Below, one piece after another: positions 8,482 through 16,516 of a DNA stretch of 42,131 nt. This DNA is from Candidatus Binatia bacterium. Lineage in GTDB: Bacteria; Desulfobacterota; Binatia; HRBIN30. Numbering within the stretch: the first letter of the stretch is position 1; the number at the start of each line of letters is the position of its first letter. The notes below the pieces were generated by a model, which ran no database searches, was not told the origin of the DNA, and saw only the letters and a list, made by a program, of their open reading frames with translations. The DNA is taken from assembly GCA_036382395.1 (NCBI GenBank), contig DASVHW010000109.1, positions 1 through 42,131 of the forward strand, written 5' to 3'. Made by a program: the position numbers and the translations under genes.

Positions 8482-10088
8482 CGTCCATGCGGGTGTTCTT
8501 GGTACACGTTCGTGACCCCCAGTTCTACGCGCTGCCGGCAGCGACCCGCGCCAAGAACGGCAACATCCGCATCATGGGTTTCCCGCCCATCGGCATCATG
8601 GCGCTCTCCGCCGTGCTCAAACGCGCTGGCCACGAGTGCGTCATGTTCGACCAAGCGAACCCGGGAACCCCCAATGAAGTCATCATTGAGGAGATGCAGC
8701 GACAGCGACCAACTCTCGTCGGACTGAGTTTCTTGAGTACGACCAGTTACCCCTACGCCAAGATCCTCGCCCGCCAGATCCGCGCCGTCGATGCCCAAGT
8801 GCGGCTGGCCTTCGGTGGGGTGTTCGCCACACTCAACGCCCAGCTGATCAAGTTGCAGTGTCCCGAGGTGGACTTCGTCTGCCGCGGCGACGGCGAGCAA
8901 CTCATCCTCGATCTCGTCGGGCAGCTGGACGATCCTGGAGAAGTTGCGGGCCTGACCTGGGCGAAGGACGGCACCGTCGTCCATAACCCCAATCGGGTGC
9001 TGGACCGTGCCCTCGACCAGTGGCCGTTTCCCGACCGCGAGAGCCTGCCGCTCGATTTTATCGAGTCGATGCCGCTCGACGTGCCTGCAGTCCTCTCCAT
9101 GGAGCGCTTCACCACCATGCAGACCTCGCGCGGCTGTCCCTGGCCATGCGTGTTCTGCGACATCCCCATTTTCAACGAAGGCAAGTGGCGCTCGCGCAGC
9201 CCGCAACATGTCGTGGACGAGTTCAAACACCTCCAGTCGCTGGGCTACGGTGCCGTCTACTTCGTCGACGACCATTTTCTGCTGCAGCCCAAGCGCATCG
9301 AGGCGATCTGCAAGGGCATCAATGATGCCGGGGTCACCATCCAGTGGGGCTGCGAAGGACGTGTAGATTCCACGGCGCAGCATCTGTTCCCCGCCATGGC
9401 GAAGGCCCACTGCCGGACGCTGATGTTCGGCATCGAATCCGGCAGTCAGAGAGTGCTCGACCGGCTCCGAAAAGAACAGACGCTGGCGGAGGTTGAGACG
9501 GCAGTGAGCAACGCCAAGCAGGCGGGGATCGAGATCGTGCACGGGTTCTTCGTCGTCGGCAGCCCGGACGAGACCGTCGAGGACTTGCGTGCCACCTTTG
9601 ACTTTGCGGCCAAGCTCCGGCTGGACACCTTTGCGTTTAACCGTCTGTGCGTCTACCGCGGCACTCCGCTCTGGCAGGAGTACCTCCAACGTGGCTTGGT
9701 GAACGAAGCGACCGATTGGTACAAGTACTTCAAGTGTTCGGAGATCGATCCCACGTGTCTACCGGGGGAGGTGATCAATGCCGAACGCACCGCTGGCTTC
9801 CGGCGGGTGTTCCGGTACAAGCTGACGCGCTACCCGCTGCAGACCATGCGGCTTTTACGCCGCTTCCTGCGTCACATGCCGCTGCGGAACGTGGCTTATT
9901 TGCTCATCAAGCCATTCCTCGGGGACAAGCGCGGGCCGACGAAGAATGAAGTACTGTCCCGCGCCGTCGAGCATGGAGCGCTGAAGGACGCGGCAGCGCA
10001 GCTGACGCAGGTTTCTGATGCCCAGTTCGAAGAAGTCATCGCAGAATCGAAGGCCGGCCACATTCCGCCAAAGACTGCGGTCGGGTAG
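8478..10088 (+). CDS. B12-binding radical SAM enzyme
   Basis: This 536-residue protein starts with GTG at 8478, overlapping the previous stop as GTGA; an ATG lies at 8487. Residues about 10-150 resemble the cobalamin-binding fold used by class B radical SAM methylases and cyclases. The [4Fe-4S] motif CPWPCVFC has its cysteines at 220, 224 and 227, inside SRGCPWPCVFCDIPIF. The rest of the barrel includes the GIESGS and GFFVVGSPDET motifs common to this class. Related enzymes include the hopanoid HpnJ/HpnP and BchE groups. The substrate is unknown. The Arg-rich C-terminus (RLLRRFLRHMPLRN) may contact membrane. A flavoprotein gene follows 151 bases later. Confidence 0.88.
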   Translation: MTSMRVFLVHVRDPQFYALPAATRAKNGNIRIMGFPPIGIMALSAVLKRAGHECVMFDQANPGTPNEVIIEEMQRQRPTLVGLSFLSTTSYPYAKILARQIRAVDAQVRLAFGGVFATLNAQLIKLQCPEVDFVCRGDGEQLILDLVGQLDDPGEVAGLTWAKDGTVVHNPNRVLDRALDQWPFPDRESLPLDFIESMPLDVPAVLSMERFTTMQTSRGCPWPCVFCDIPIFNEGKWRSRSPQHVVDEFKHLQSLGYGAVYFVDDHFLLQPKRIEAICKGINDAGVTIQWGCEGRVDSTAQHLFPAMAKAHCRTLMFGIESGSQRVLDRLRKEQTLAEVETAVSNAKQAGIEIVHGFFVVGSPDETVEDLRATFDFAAKLRLDTFAFNRLCVYRGTPLWQEYLQRGLVNEATDWYKYFKCSEIDPTCLPGEVINAERTAGFRRVFRYKLTRYPLQTMRLLRRFLRHMPLRNVAYLLIKPFLGDKRGPTKNEVLSRAVEHGALKDAAAQLTQVSDAQFEEVIAESKAGHIPPKTAVG

Positions 10089-10239
10089 ACGGACCATTCT
10101 GAAGCTGCCCGGGTTGAGTCGGCGCCCGCTACTTGACCGATCGGGTAGCGTTCGCAAACGCTCCGCGTGTCTTGCCGATTCATGCGCCACAAGGCTATAC
10201 CCGGGTGAACGAACTGCATGAATCCAGGAGGGAAGAATC

Positions 10240-11367
10240 GTGCGCACAGAACTCTGCGACCAGCTCGGAATCGAGTTTCCCATATTTGCTTTTAGTCACT
10301 GCCGCGACGTCGTTACCGCGGTCAGTCGGGCTGGCGGGTTCGGAGTCCTCGGTGCAGTCGGCTTTCAGCCCGCCCAACTCGAGATCGAGCTGAAGTGGAT
10401 TGACGAACACATCGGCGACAAGCCGTACGGTGTCGACATCGTCATCCCCGGAAAGTACGAGGGGATGGGTGAGGTCGACCCAAAGAAGCTCGAGGAGCAG
10501 TTGCTTGCTGCCATCCCCCCGCAACACCGAGCCTTCGCCGACAAGGTCCTTGCCGACCATGGCGTGCCGAAGCTGCCCGAGGGCGAGAAAATGACCGAGT
10601 TGCTCGGCTGGACGGCAGCGACGGCAACTCCGCAGATCGCGGTGGCGCTCAAACACGATAAGGTGAAGCTGATCGCCAACGCCTTGGGGACGCCTCCCGC
10701 CGACGTGATCGACGAGATTCATGGGGCGGGGCGGCTGGTCGTCGCGCTCTGCGGTTCGGTCAAGCACGCCCGCGCACACAAAGCGGCGGGGGTCGACATC
10801 ATCGTCGCTCAAGGATACGAAGGCGGCGGACATACCGGTGAGATCGGCAGCGTCGTGTTATGGCCCGAAGTGATCGATGCGGTGGCGCCGACTCCCGTGC
10901 TCGCCGCCGGAGGCATCGGTACGGGCCGGCAGATCGCGGCGGCACTGGCTATGGGCGCGCAGGGTGTGTGGACCGGATCGCTCTGGCTCACGGTGCAGGA
11001 GGCAGAGGCCCCACCCGCACAGATGGACGCCCTGCTCAAGGCCACAAGCCGCGACACTGTGCGCTCACGGTCGTTTACGGGTAAGCCGTGTCGCATGCTG
11101 CGCAACGCGTGGACCGAAGCGTGGGAGGCCCCCGATTCGCCCAAGCCACTGGGTATGCCCCTGCAGTTCATGGTTACCGCAGACGCCGTTGCCCGTGGGC
11201 ACCGTTATGCCGAGAGAGCCAAGGACGTCATGTTCAACCCGGTGGGGCAGATCGTCGGCCAGCTCAACGCGGTGCGCCCGGTCAAAGAGGTCATTCTGCA
11301 ATTGGTCGAGGAGTACCTCGAAGCCGCGGAACGCCTGCAGCGCCTCACGAGCAACGCCCTGGGGTGA
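10240..11367 (+). CDS. Nitronate monooxygenase-family FMN protein (NPD family)
   Basis: This 375-residue TIM-barrel flavoprotein belongs to the 2-nitropropane dioxygenase / nitronate monooxygenase family, which also includes FabK-like enoyl reductases. The FMN-binding core is visible: the catalytic His198 in GYEGGGHTGEIG and the phosphate-binding VLAAGGIGTGRQIAAAL, followed by GAQGVWTGSLWL. The GTG start at 10240 is supported by an AGGAGGG site about 8 bases upstream. Members near lipid genes sometimes act on quinones or acyl chains, so a role beyond nitronate detoxification is possible. It is 1.4 kb upstream of the fatty-acid cluster and not obviously in its operon. Confidence 0.9.
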   Translation: MRTELCDQLGIEFPIFAFSHCRDVVTAVSRAGGFGVLGAVGFQPAQLEIELKWIDEHIGDKPYGVDIVIPGKYEGMGEVDPKKLEEQLLAAIPPQHRAFADKVLADHGVPKLPEGEKMTELLGWTAATATPQIAVALKHDKVKLIANALGTPPADVIDEIHGAGRLVVALCGSVKHARAHKAAGVDIIVAQGYEGGGHTGEIGSVVLWPEVIDAVAPTPVLAAGGIGTGRQIAAALAMGAQGVWTGSLWLTVQEAEAPPAQMDALLKATSRDTVRSRSFTGKPCRMLRNAWTEAWEAPDSPKPLGMPLQFMVTADAVARGHRYAERAKDVMFNPVGQIVGQLNAVRPVKEVILQLVEEYLEAAERLQRLTSNALG

Positions 11368-11400
11368 CGCGGCCCGCCGTCGTGCTTTGGGGGCTGAACT

Positions 11401-11429
11401 GAGCCGGCAACCTATCACGACTCCGGCTC
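11401..11429. terminator. Possible terminator hairpin after the NPD-family gene
   Basis: GAGCCGG (11401-11407) pairs with CCGGCTC (11423-11429) over 7 bp with a 15-base loop, 33 bases after the stop of the flavoprotein gene. No long T-run follows. A second short inverted repeat (GCTGCT with AGCAGC) lies at about 11434-11455. Either could stop or stabilize the transcript. Confidence 0.35.
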
Positions 11430-11636
11430 GCCCGCTGCTAAGTTTGCTCAGCAGCTAACTTTCTCAGGTAGCTCGCTCCAAGTCTTCAGAGTCCGGCCTC
11501 TCTTGGTTGACGCAAATAGTAGTTTGCGCCCGAGCGCATGCGGGCTACTGCAGCATCGCTCACCAACCCTTCCGGAGTAGGGAAGAGCGGTGCGGCACTG
11601 CCCTTGCTCACTGCCATGCACTAGGAGGTAGCGACA

Positions 11637-11735
11637 ATGGGACTCGATATGACGGCACAGTTGGCTCCGGCGGTGTGGGGGATGGTTGTTCTGATGGTGA
11701 TCTCGAGCGTGGCACTCTTGCTGTCACACCACTGA
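11637..11735 (+). CDS. Tiny single-pass membrane protein, 32 aa
   Basis: An ATG at 11637 lies 7 bases after a perfect AGGAGGT ribosome site (11623-11629). The 32-residue product runs from MGLDMTAQLAPAVWG to SSVALLLSHH and has a single hydrophobic helix at about residues 9-30. A second tiny membrane gene follows with its own ribosome site, which argues that both are real. No family recognised. Small membrane proteins of this kind often modulate a larger membrane partner or stress response; the partner is not evident here. Confidence 0.55.
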   Translation: MGLDMTAQLAPAVWGMVVLMVISSVALLLSHH

Positions 11736-11771
11736 CGCGAGCGCTGCAGTCAAACTGGGAGGAGCGCGACC

Positions 11772-11924
11772 ATGTCCAATATCCTGCAGATATTTTTGAT
11801 GCCAGCCTTCGGAGGCGCACTCGCGGGGACATTGAGCTGGCCTGCAATCGGAGCCGTATTTGCCTGGCTGCTCATTCTCTCCCTGCTCGGTGACTCTTCG
11901 CGGCTGGAGGATCCAGCCACCTGA
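11772..11924 (+). CDS. Small membrane protein, 50 aa
   Basis: An ATG at 11772 follows a GGGAGGAG ribosome site by 7 bases. The 50-residue product starts MSNILQIFLMPAFGGALAG and has two hydrophobic segments separated by a Pro/Trp turn (about 4-20 and 24-40), then a short polar tail with DSSRLEDPAT. It lies 36 bases after the 32-residue membrane protein, so the two probably share a transcript. No family recognised. Confidence 0.55.
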   Translation: MSNILQIFLMPAFGGALAGTLSWPAIGAVFAWLLILSLLGDSSRLEDPAT

Positions 11925-11993
11925 AATCATTCGCGCCGGTTCATCCAGATCATGAGAGGACACGCATGCGAGGCAATTGGGAGTGAATCGAGT

Positions 11994-12350
11994 TCAAAGT
12001 GCTGATGCGCCGGTCCACTGTACCTTGTTGCATGGTGGCCGCGGAACGCCCTCTCGGAAGCGGCGCAGACGCTTCTGGATCGAGCCGCAACCTGGCGGCG
12101 GTGGGCGCAGCGGCTCATCACCGCGTGCGCGCTGGGCGGCAGGAAGGAGGATCTTCTCTTCCATGCCGATGTGTTTGAGCAGGCCGGCGCGGAACTCGGC
12201 ATAGGTCGCATGGTCGATGGCGCCGGGCTGCGCGCCGGCACGTTGAAGCAGCGCGTCCAGGCGGACGTGGTCGACAACAAGAAACCACGAGACAGGCCCC
12301 GGCGCGTGGTGAAGCGTTGTCGTCGGGCTTCCGGACGCTGTCGGTTCCAT
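11994..12350 (-). pseudogene. Hemerythrin-like HHE protein, C-terminus lost
   Basis: From the ATG at 12350 the frame gives a hemerythrin-type four-helix start: His28 in LVVDHVRLDALL, then His60 and Glu64 in GLLKHIGMEEKILLPAA, matching the iron-ligand pattern of the first helix pair. The rest of the domain, where two further His and an Asp should bind the second iron, is replaced after about residue 87 by an unrelated Arg/Pro-rich stretch; a different frame just there reads VAARSR, as if a frameshift removed the end. Hemerythrins of this type sense or store oxygen or nitric oxide. Probably inactive. Confidence 0.5.
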
Positions 12351-12569
12351 ACTGGTTCCTAGTGTAGGGTGCGCGGAGGAATGTCGACAACCCTCGGAGG
12401 CGATGAACTGGAAGGAGGCAACCACGGCGTGCAGTTCCCGTCGGGTCGCCGGCTTCATCCAGTGATGATCGCAGCCGGCGAGCTGCAATCGTCGTTGGGC
12501 TTCTTCTGGAGCACGGCTGTCGGGGGAGAGAAATATCCAAAGCGTCTCGCCTGACACACAAAATCGCAA
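12351..12569 (-). pseudogene. Response-regulator receiver domain remnant
   Basis: In frame just upstream of the hemerythrin-like part, about 73 codons encode the C-terminal half of a receiver domain: the stretch ending in AGCDHHWMKPATRRELHAVV matches the beta5 Lys-Pro motif and the last helix of REC domains. The N-terminal half with the phosphorylated Asp is missing. Either a fused regulator decayed, or a receiver gene was truncated next to the hemerythrin gene. Confidence 0.4.
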
Positions 12570-12804
12570 AGCCGTGTGTTGAATAGCACACCGAAATGTG
12601 GACGCGGAGGTGCGTGGTTGATAGTTATACTCCTGTCCCGCAGTTGTGAAGTGGTAGGTGTGGAGCCAGGAATGTGTAGGGGTCTCTTAGGGCATAGAGT
12701 TCGCACGCCAGATTTCTCTTCCCACCGTGGTTCGTCGAAAGACTCCTGGGTATAGGCCGGCAGCGCGCTGTGGAGCGAGCGCGGCTCTTTGACGTGAGGG
12801 GCAG
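12570..12804 (+). other. Leader region of the fatty-acid cluster
   Basis: This 235-base stretch must contain the promoter for the ten-gene run that follows, since no gene precedes it on the plus strand nearby. I see a purine-rich GAGGGGC just before the GTG start at 12805 and a TATACT-like hexamer at about 12626, but no convincing -35 partner, operator palindrome or riboswitch fold. Confidence 0.35.
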
Positions 12805-13755
12805 GTGTCCTTGGCGAAAGAATTTGTACGAGACGTGTGGGCGTTGATCCTCGGCGGTTCAAGTGGGTTTGGCCTGGCCGTCGCCCACAAGCTCGCGGAG
12901 CACGGCATGAACCTGTGCCTGGTCCATCGCGACCGCCGCGGGGCCATGTCCCGCATCGAGCCGGAATTTGCCAGGATTCGGTCGACTGGCGTATCGCTCC
13001 TCACCTTCAATGCGGATGCGCTCGACGCGGCGACGCGCACCACAGTTCTCGACCAGATCGCCAGCGTTGTGGGCGCCACAGGTCACGTGCGTGTGCTGCT
13101 GCACTCGATCGCATTCGGCAACCTGAAGCTGATCGCCCCCGGGAAGGCCTCATCTCACCACGCGCGTGGCGCACTGGCGTCGGCGCTCGGTGTCGACGAA
13201 GGACGGCTGACGACGAGCGTCAATTCGCTGTTTGAACAAGGTGTCGACGCGCTGCACACGCTTGTAGGCCCACCCGCGTACTCCAACTCGTACCTCGACG
13301 ACGAGGACCTGGCCCGTACAATCTACAGCATGGGCACGAGTTTGCTGGGCTGGACGCAGGAGATGCTGCGGCGCGGGTTGTTTGCTGACGATGCGCGGAT
13401 CTTCGGCCTCACGAGCGAAGGCAACCAGCTGGCGTGGAAGGGCTATGCCGCGGTGGCCGCGGCTAAGGCCGCGCTGGAATCGATCGTGCGGGCTATCGCC
13501 GTCGAGCTGGCGCCGTACGGCATTCGTGCCAACGTCATCCAGGCGGGCATCACCGACACGCCTGCATTGCGGGCGATTCCGGGGAGTGACCGCCTCAGGG
13601 CGCAGGCGCGTCTGCGTAATCCGTTTGGCCGCCTGACGACACCGCTCGACGTTGCCAACGTCATCTACCTACTCTCGCTCGACGAGGCCGCCTGGGTCAA
13701 CGGCGAGATCATCCGCGTCGACGGTGGCGAGCACATCTCTGGGGGCATGCCGTGA
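12805..13755 (+). CDS. SDR-type enoyl-ACP reductase (FabI/FabL-like)
   Basis: This 316-residue protein would reduce the enoyl-ACP double bond, the last step of each elongation cycle. The nucleotide-binding motif is GGSSGFG near residues 17-23. The active-site pair is Tyr214 and Lys221, spaced Y-x6-K in GYAAVAAAKAALE; that spacing marks FabI/FabL/InhA enzymes and excludes ordinary FabG (Y-x3-K). The C-terminus ends with VDGGEHISGG, as in SDR reductases. The start is GTG at 12805. It opens the ten-gene cluster and overlaps the next gene as GTGA. It is longer than E. coli FabI (262 aa), closer to divergent SDR reductases. Confidence 0.8.
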   Translation: MSLAKEFVRDVWALILGGSSGFGLAVAHKLAEHGMNLCLVHRDRRGAMSRIEPEFARIRSTGVSLLTFNADALDAATRTTVLDQIASVVGATGHVRVLLHSIAFGNLKLIAPGKASSHHARGALASALGVDEGRLTTSVNSLFEQGVDALHTLVGPPAYSNSYLDDEDLARTIYSMGTSLLGWTQEMLRRGLFADDARIFGLTSEGNQLAWKGYAAVAAAKAALESIVRAIAVELAPYGIRANVIQAGITDTPALRAIPGSDRLRAQARLRNPFGRLTTPLDVANVIYLLSLDEAAWVNGEIIRVDGGEHISGGMP

Positions 13756-14747
13756 CCCTTTATCTCCATGGCCTGGGACACTTTCACCCGGAGAACGAGA
13801 TTACGAATCGCTTCTTGGAGGAACTCGACATCGGCACCAGCGAGGAGTGGATTTGCGAACGGGTTGGCATCCGCTCGCGGCGCACCACGTTGCCGCTCGA
13901 CTACATTGTCGACACACGCAACCGTGATCCGCGGGCCGCCGCCGCGGCGGCTCTGTACACACACGCGGAGTCTGGCCGGCGCGCGGCCGAGATGGCCATC
14001 GCCCGGGCCGGCATCGCCAAGTCGGATATCGGGATGGTGCTGGCCGGCTCGTCCTTGATGGACACCGCCACACCGGCCGAGGCGTGCAACATCGCACGGG
14101 CACTGGAACTCGAAGTGCCCGCCTTCGACATCAACTCGGCATGCACGAGCTTCTTCGCCAGTCTTTATGTGCTCTCGCTGATGCAGCCGGAGCGGCTCCC
14201 GGCGTTTGTGCTCATCGTTGTACCCGAGGCCCTGACCCGATCGGTCGACTACACCGACCGCGCGTCCGCCGTCCTCTGGGGCGACGGCACGATTGCCGCG
14301 GTGGTTTCTACGCAGGTGCCCGGCCCCGCCCGCATCCTGAGTAACACGCTCATGTCGAGTCCGGCCGGGGCGGACAAGGTGGTTGTGCCGCGCGTCGGCC
14401 ATTTCCGCCAAGACGGGCGCCAAGTGCAAATGTTCGCGATCAAGAAAACGGCGCTGCTCCTGAAGCAGTTGCAGGATGCGTTTCAGCAGGACCGGCGCAC
14501 CCTGCACTTCGTCGGCCATCAGGCCAATTTGCGTATGCTCGAAGCCGTCTGTCGGCAGTGCGGCATTCCGCCGGAGCGGCATCACTCTAATGTCGAGTGG
14601 TTCGGCAACACCGGGGCGGCCAGCGCCCCCGCGGTGATCTCGATGACGTGGGAGCGCTGGACGCCAAATGACGACATCGCGGTTGTCGGTGTCGGTGCGG
14701 GACTGACGTGGGCCAGCTTTCTCCTTCGCTTTGAGGCGGCGGCATGA
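13752..14747 (+). CDS. Beta-ketoacyl-ACP synthase III (FabH-like)
   Basis: This 331-residue condensing enzyme would start acyl chains by joining an acyl-CoA primer to malonyl-ACP. The Cys-His-Asn triad is complete: Cys131 in NSACTSFFAS, His256 in FVGHQANLRML and Asn286 in WFGNTGAASAP. The length equals FabH. The GTG start at 13752 overlaps the preceding stop by 4 bases. The region around 60-75 (DYIVDTRNRDPRAAAAAA) differs from standard FabH, so the primer may be other than acetyl-CoA; variants of this subfamily also make starter units in specialised pathways. Confidence 0.9.
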   Translation: MTLYLHGLGHFHPENEITNRFLEELDIGTSEEWICERVGIRSRRTTLPLDYIVDTRNRDPRAAAAAALYTHAESGRRAAEMAIARAGIAKSDIGMVLAGSSLMDTATPAEACNIARALELEVPAFDINSACTSFFASLYVLSLMQPERLPAFVLIVVPEALTRSVDYTDRASAVLWGDGTIAAVVSTQVPGPARILSNTLMSSPAGADKVVVPRVGHFRQDGRQVQMFAIKKTALLLKQLQDAFQQDRRTLHFVGHQANLRMLEAVCRQCGIPPERHHSNVEWFGNTGAASAPAVISMTWERWTPNDDIAVVGVGAGLTWASFLLRFEAAA

Positions 14748-15334
14748 CCTACGCGGAGTTCCGCAGCCGATCGAGTTTCACGATGGTCGAGCTGCTCGCG
14801 TTCGCACACGGAACGCTGGTGAACGCCGCGCCGGACGGCTTCCGTGCACGTCTGCCCGCGCCGCCCTTGCTGATGCTGGATCGCATCCTTGAGATTACGC
14901 GACAGGGTGCACGCGGGCGGATTGTGGCCGAGCGCGATGTGCGTGTGGACGACTGGTTTTTCCAGTGCCACTTCCTTGGCGATCCGGTACAACCCGGCTG
15001 CCTCGGCATCGATGCCGTGTGGCAGCTGCTCGGCTTTTACGGTGTGTGGAACGGCGGCCTGGGCAGCGGTCGCGCGCTCGGCTGCGGCGAGGTCGAGTTT
15101 GCCGGACAAATCCGCCCGCACGACCACACGGTGCGCTATGACGTTGAGATCCTGCGCTGCGCCGACCTGCCAAAGTCGGGCTCGATGATCATCATCGGCG
15201 ATGGGACGGTGTGCATCGACGGCGAGCCCATCTACACCATCAAGCGTGCCAAGGTCGGGGTCTTTCGCGACCTCGATTATGCCGATTACCCGCATCCATC
15301 GCCGCGCTCGCGCGGCGGCCGGCTCGGGAGCTGA
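14744..15334 (+). CDS. fabA: FabA-type 3-hydroxyacyl-ACP dehydratase / isomerase
   Basis: FabA dehydrates 3-hydroxydecanoyl-ACP and shifts the double bond, feeding unsaturated fatty-acid synthesis without oxygen. The active-site segment, from WFFQCHFLGDP to CLGIDAVWQLLGFY, is nearly the E. coli one; the catalytic His is residue 76 and the Asp is 90, the same 14-residue spacing as His70 and Asp84 in E. coli. The family GRALGCGEVEFAGQI stretch follows. At 196 residues it is slightly longer than E. coli FabA (172) because of an N-terminal extension. The ATG at 14744 overlaps the KAS III stop as ATGA. Confidence 0.92.
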   Translation: MTYAEFRSRSSFTMVELLAFAHGTLVNAAPDGFRARLPAPPLLMLDRILEITRQGARGRIVAERDVRVDDWFFQCHFLGDPVQPGCLGIDAVWQLLGFYGVWNGGLGSGRALGCGEVEFAGQIRPHDHTVRYDVEILRCADLPKSGSMIIIGDGTVCIDGEPIYTIKRAKVGVFRDLDYADYPHPSPRSRGGRLGS

Positions 15335-15336
15335 TG

Positions 15337-16065
15337 ATGAGCAAGCGAAAAGTCGCCCTGATCACCGGCGGCGGGAACGGAATCGGTGCTGCCTGCTGCC
15401 GCGCGCTTGCTGCCGAGGGCTTTTGCGTTGCGGTCCACTACCGCTCGAGTGAGGCGGCGGCGCTCAGGTTGGCCGCCGAGCTGCCGGAGGCATTCACCGT
15501 GCGGGCCGACCTTGCCGTTGCATCCGACATCGAGGAACTTGTCGCGACGTTGCGGGCCAAGGCCGGGCGGATCGACGTCCTGGTGAACAACGCGGGCCTC
15601 AATCGCAACGGCGAGACCGCGTTCATGGAGATCGCCGATTACGACGCGGTCGCCAGCCTGGCGCGCGGCACTTGGTATCTCACCAAGCTCGTGCTGCGCC
15701 GCTTCATGCTGCGGGCGGGCAGCGGGCGCATCATCAACATCACCAGCGTGGTCGGACACACCGGCAATCGCGGCCAGGTGCCGTACACCATGGTGAAGAG
15801 CGGTCTCGACGCCATGACCAAGTCGCTCGCGCACGAGCTGCGTGGGCGTGACATTTTGGTGAACGCCGTGGCCCCCGGCTTTATCGACACCGGCATGACC
15901 GCGGAGCTTCCCGCCGAGATCCGTGCCGATGTCCTTGCCCGTATCCCGCTTAGCCGGATGGGCACGCCCGCAGAGGTGGCCGATGTCGTGAGCTTTCTGG
16001 CGACCCGGGGCAGCTATCTCACCGGAACCGTGATTCACGTGAATGGGGGGCTCTACGGTGGCTGA
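15337..16065 (+). CDS. fabG: 3-oxoacyl-ACP reductase (FabG)
   Basis: This 242-residue SDR enzyme reduces 3-ketoacyl-ACP with NADPH. The cofactor motif TGGGNGIG lies near residues 10-17, NNAG near 88, and the catalytic Ser137, Tyr150 and Lys154 (Y-x3-K, YTMVK) are all present. It ends HVNGGLYGG, a normal SDR C-terminus. The ATG at 15337 is preferred because a GGGAG site lies 6 bases upstream; an ATG at 15334 is only 3 bases from it and would overlap the fabA stop as TGATG. The end overlaps the next gene by 8 bases. Confidence 0.92.
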   Translation: MSKRKVALITGGGNGIGAACCRALAAEGFCVAVHYRSSEAAALRLAAELPEAFTVRADLAVASDIEELVATLRAKAGRIDVLVNNAGLNRNGETAFMEIADYDAVASLARGTWYLTKLVLRRFMLRAGSGRIINITSVVGHTGNRGQVPYTMVKSGLDAMTKSLAHELRGRDILVNAVAPGFIDTGMTAELPAEIRADVLARIPLSRMGTPAEVADVVSFLATRGSYLTGTVIHVNGGLYGG

Positions 16066-16516
16066 CGTCCTGACCCCGGCTGAGGTGCTGGCCGCGATCC
16101 CGCAGCAAGAGCCTTTTCGCTTCGTCGACGACATTCTTGCGATCGATGATGACCACATCGTCGCCAGATATCGCTTCCGTCCGGAGGCGGAGTTTTACCG
16201 TGGGCATTTCCCCGACAGGCCGATCACACCGGGCGTGCTGCTCATCGAGTCCATGGCGCAAGCGGGCGTGGTCGGTCTGGGCATCTACTTGCTGGCGAAG
16301 GAACGCGGAAGCGACGCGCTCGCGAACTTTGTCACCTTTTTTACCGACGCCACGGTGGAGTTCTCGGGCATCGTCCGCCCGGATGAGCGGGTCGTCATCA
16401 CCGGACGGAAAGTTCTCTTCCGGCGCCTGAAGATTCGTTCCAAGGTTGAGATGCGTCTCGAGAACGGCACGCTGGTATGCGCGGGAGTGCTGGCCGGAAT
16501 AGGGGTGGCCAAATGA
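16058..16516 (+). CDS. fabZ: 3-hydroxyacyl-ACP dehydratase (FabZ)
   Basis: FabZ is the general dehydratase of fatty-acid elongation. The hotdog-fold active site has His50 in FYRGHFPDRPITPGVLLIE and Glu64 at the end of that stretch, the usual H-x13-E spacing. At 152 residues it is the family length. The GTG start at 16058 is chosen because the run of six G at 16045-16050 is an acceptable ribosome site and the family start (MADVLTPAEVLAAIPQQEPF) fits; an upstream ATG at 16043 would duplicate the fabG C-terminus. With fabA also present, the cluster has both a general and an isomerizing dehydratase. Confidence 0.92.
   Translation: MADVLTPAEVLAAIPQQEPFRFVDDILAIDDDHIVARYRFRPEAEFYRGHFPDRPITPGVLLIESMAQAGVVGLGIYLLAKERGSDALANFVTFFTDATVEFSGIVRPDERVVITGRKVLFRRLKIRSKVEMRLENGTLVCAGVLAGIGVAK

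Noticed and set aside
5595-12569. CRISPR array or tRNA genes
   Set aside because: No evenly spaced direct repeats and no cloverleaf-like sequence were noticed here or elsewhere in the window; this was checked by eye only.
12570-12804. Operator or riboswitch before the fatty-acid operon
   Set aside because: No palindrome resembling FabR, FadR or FapR sites and no recognisable riboswitch fold was found by eye.
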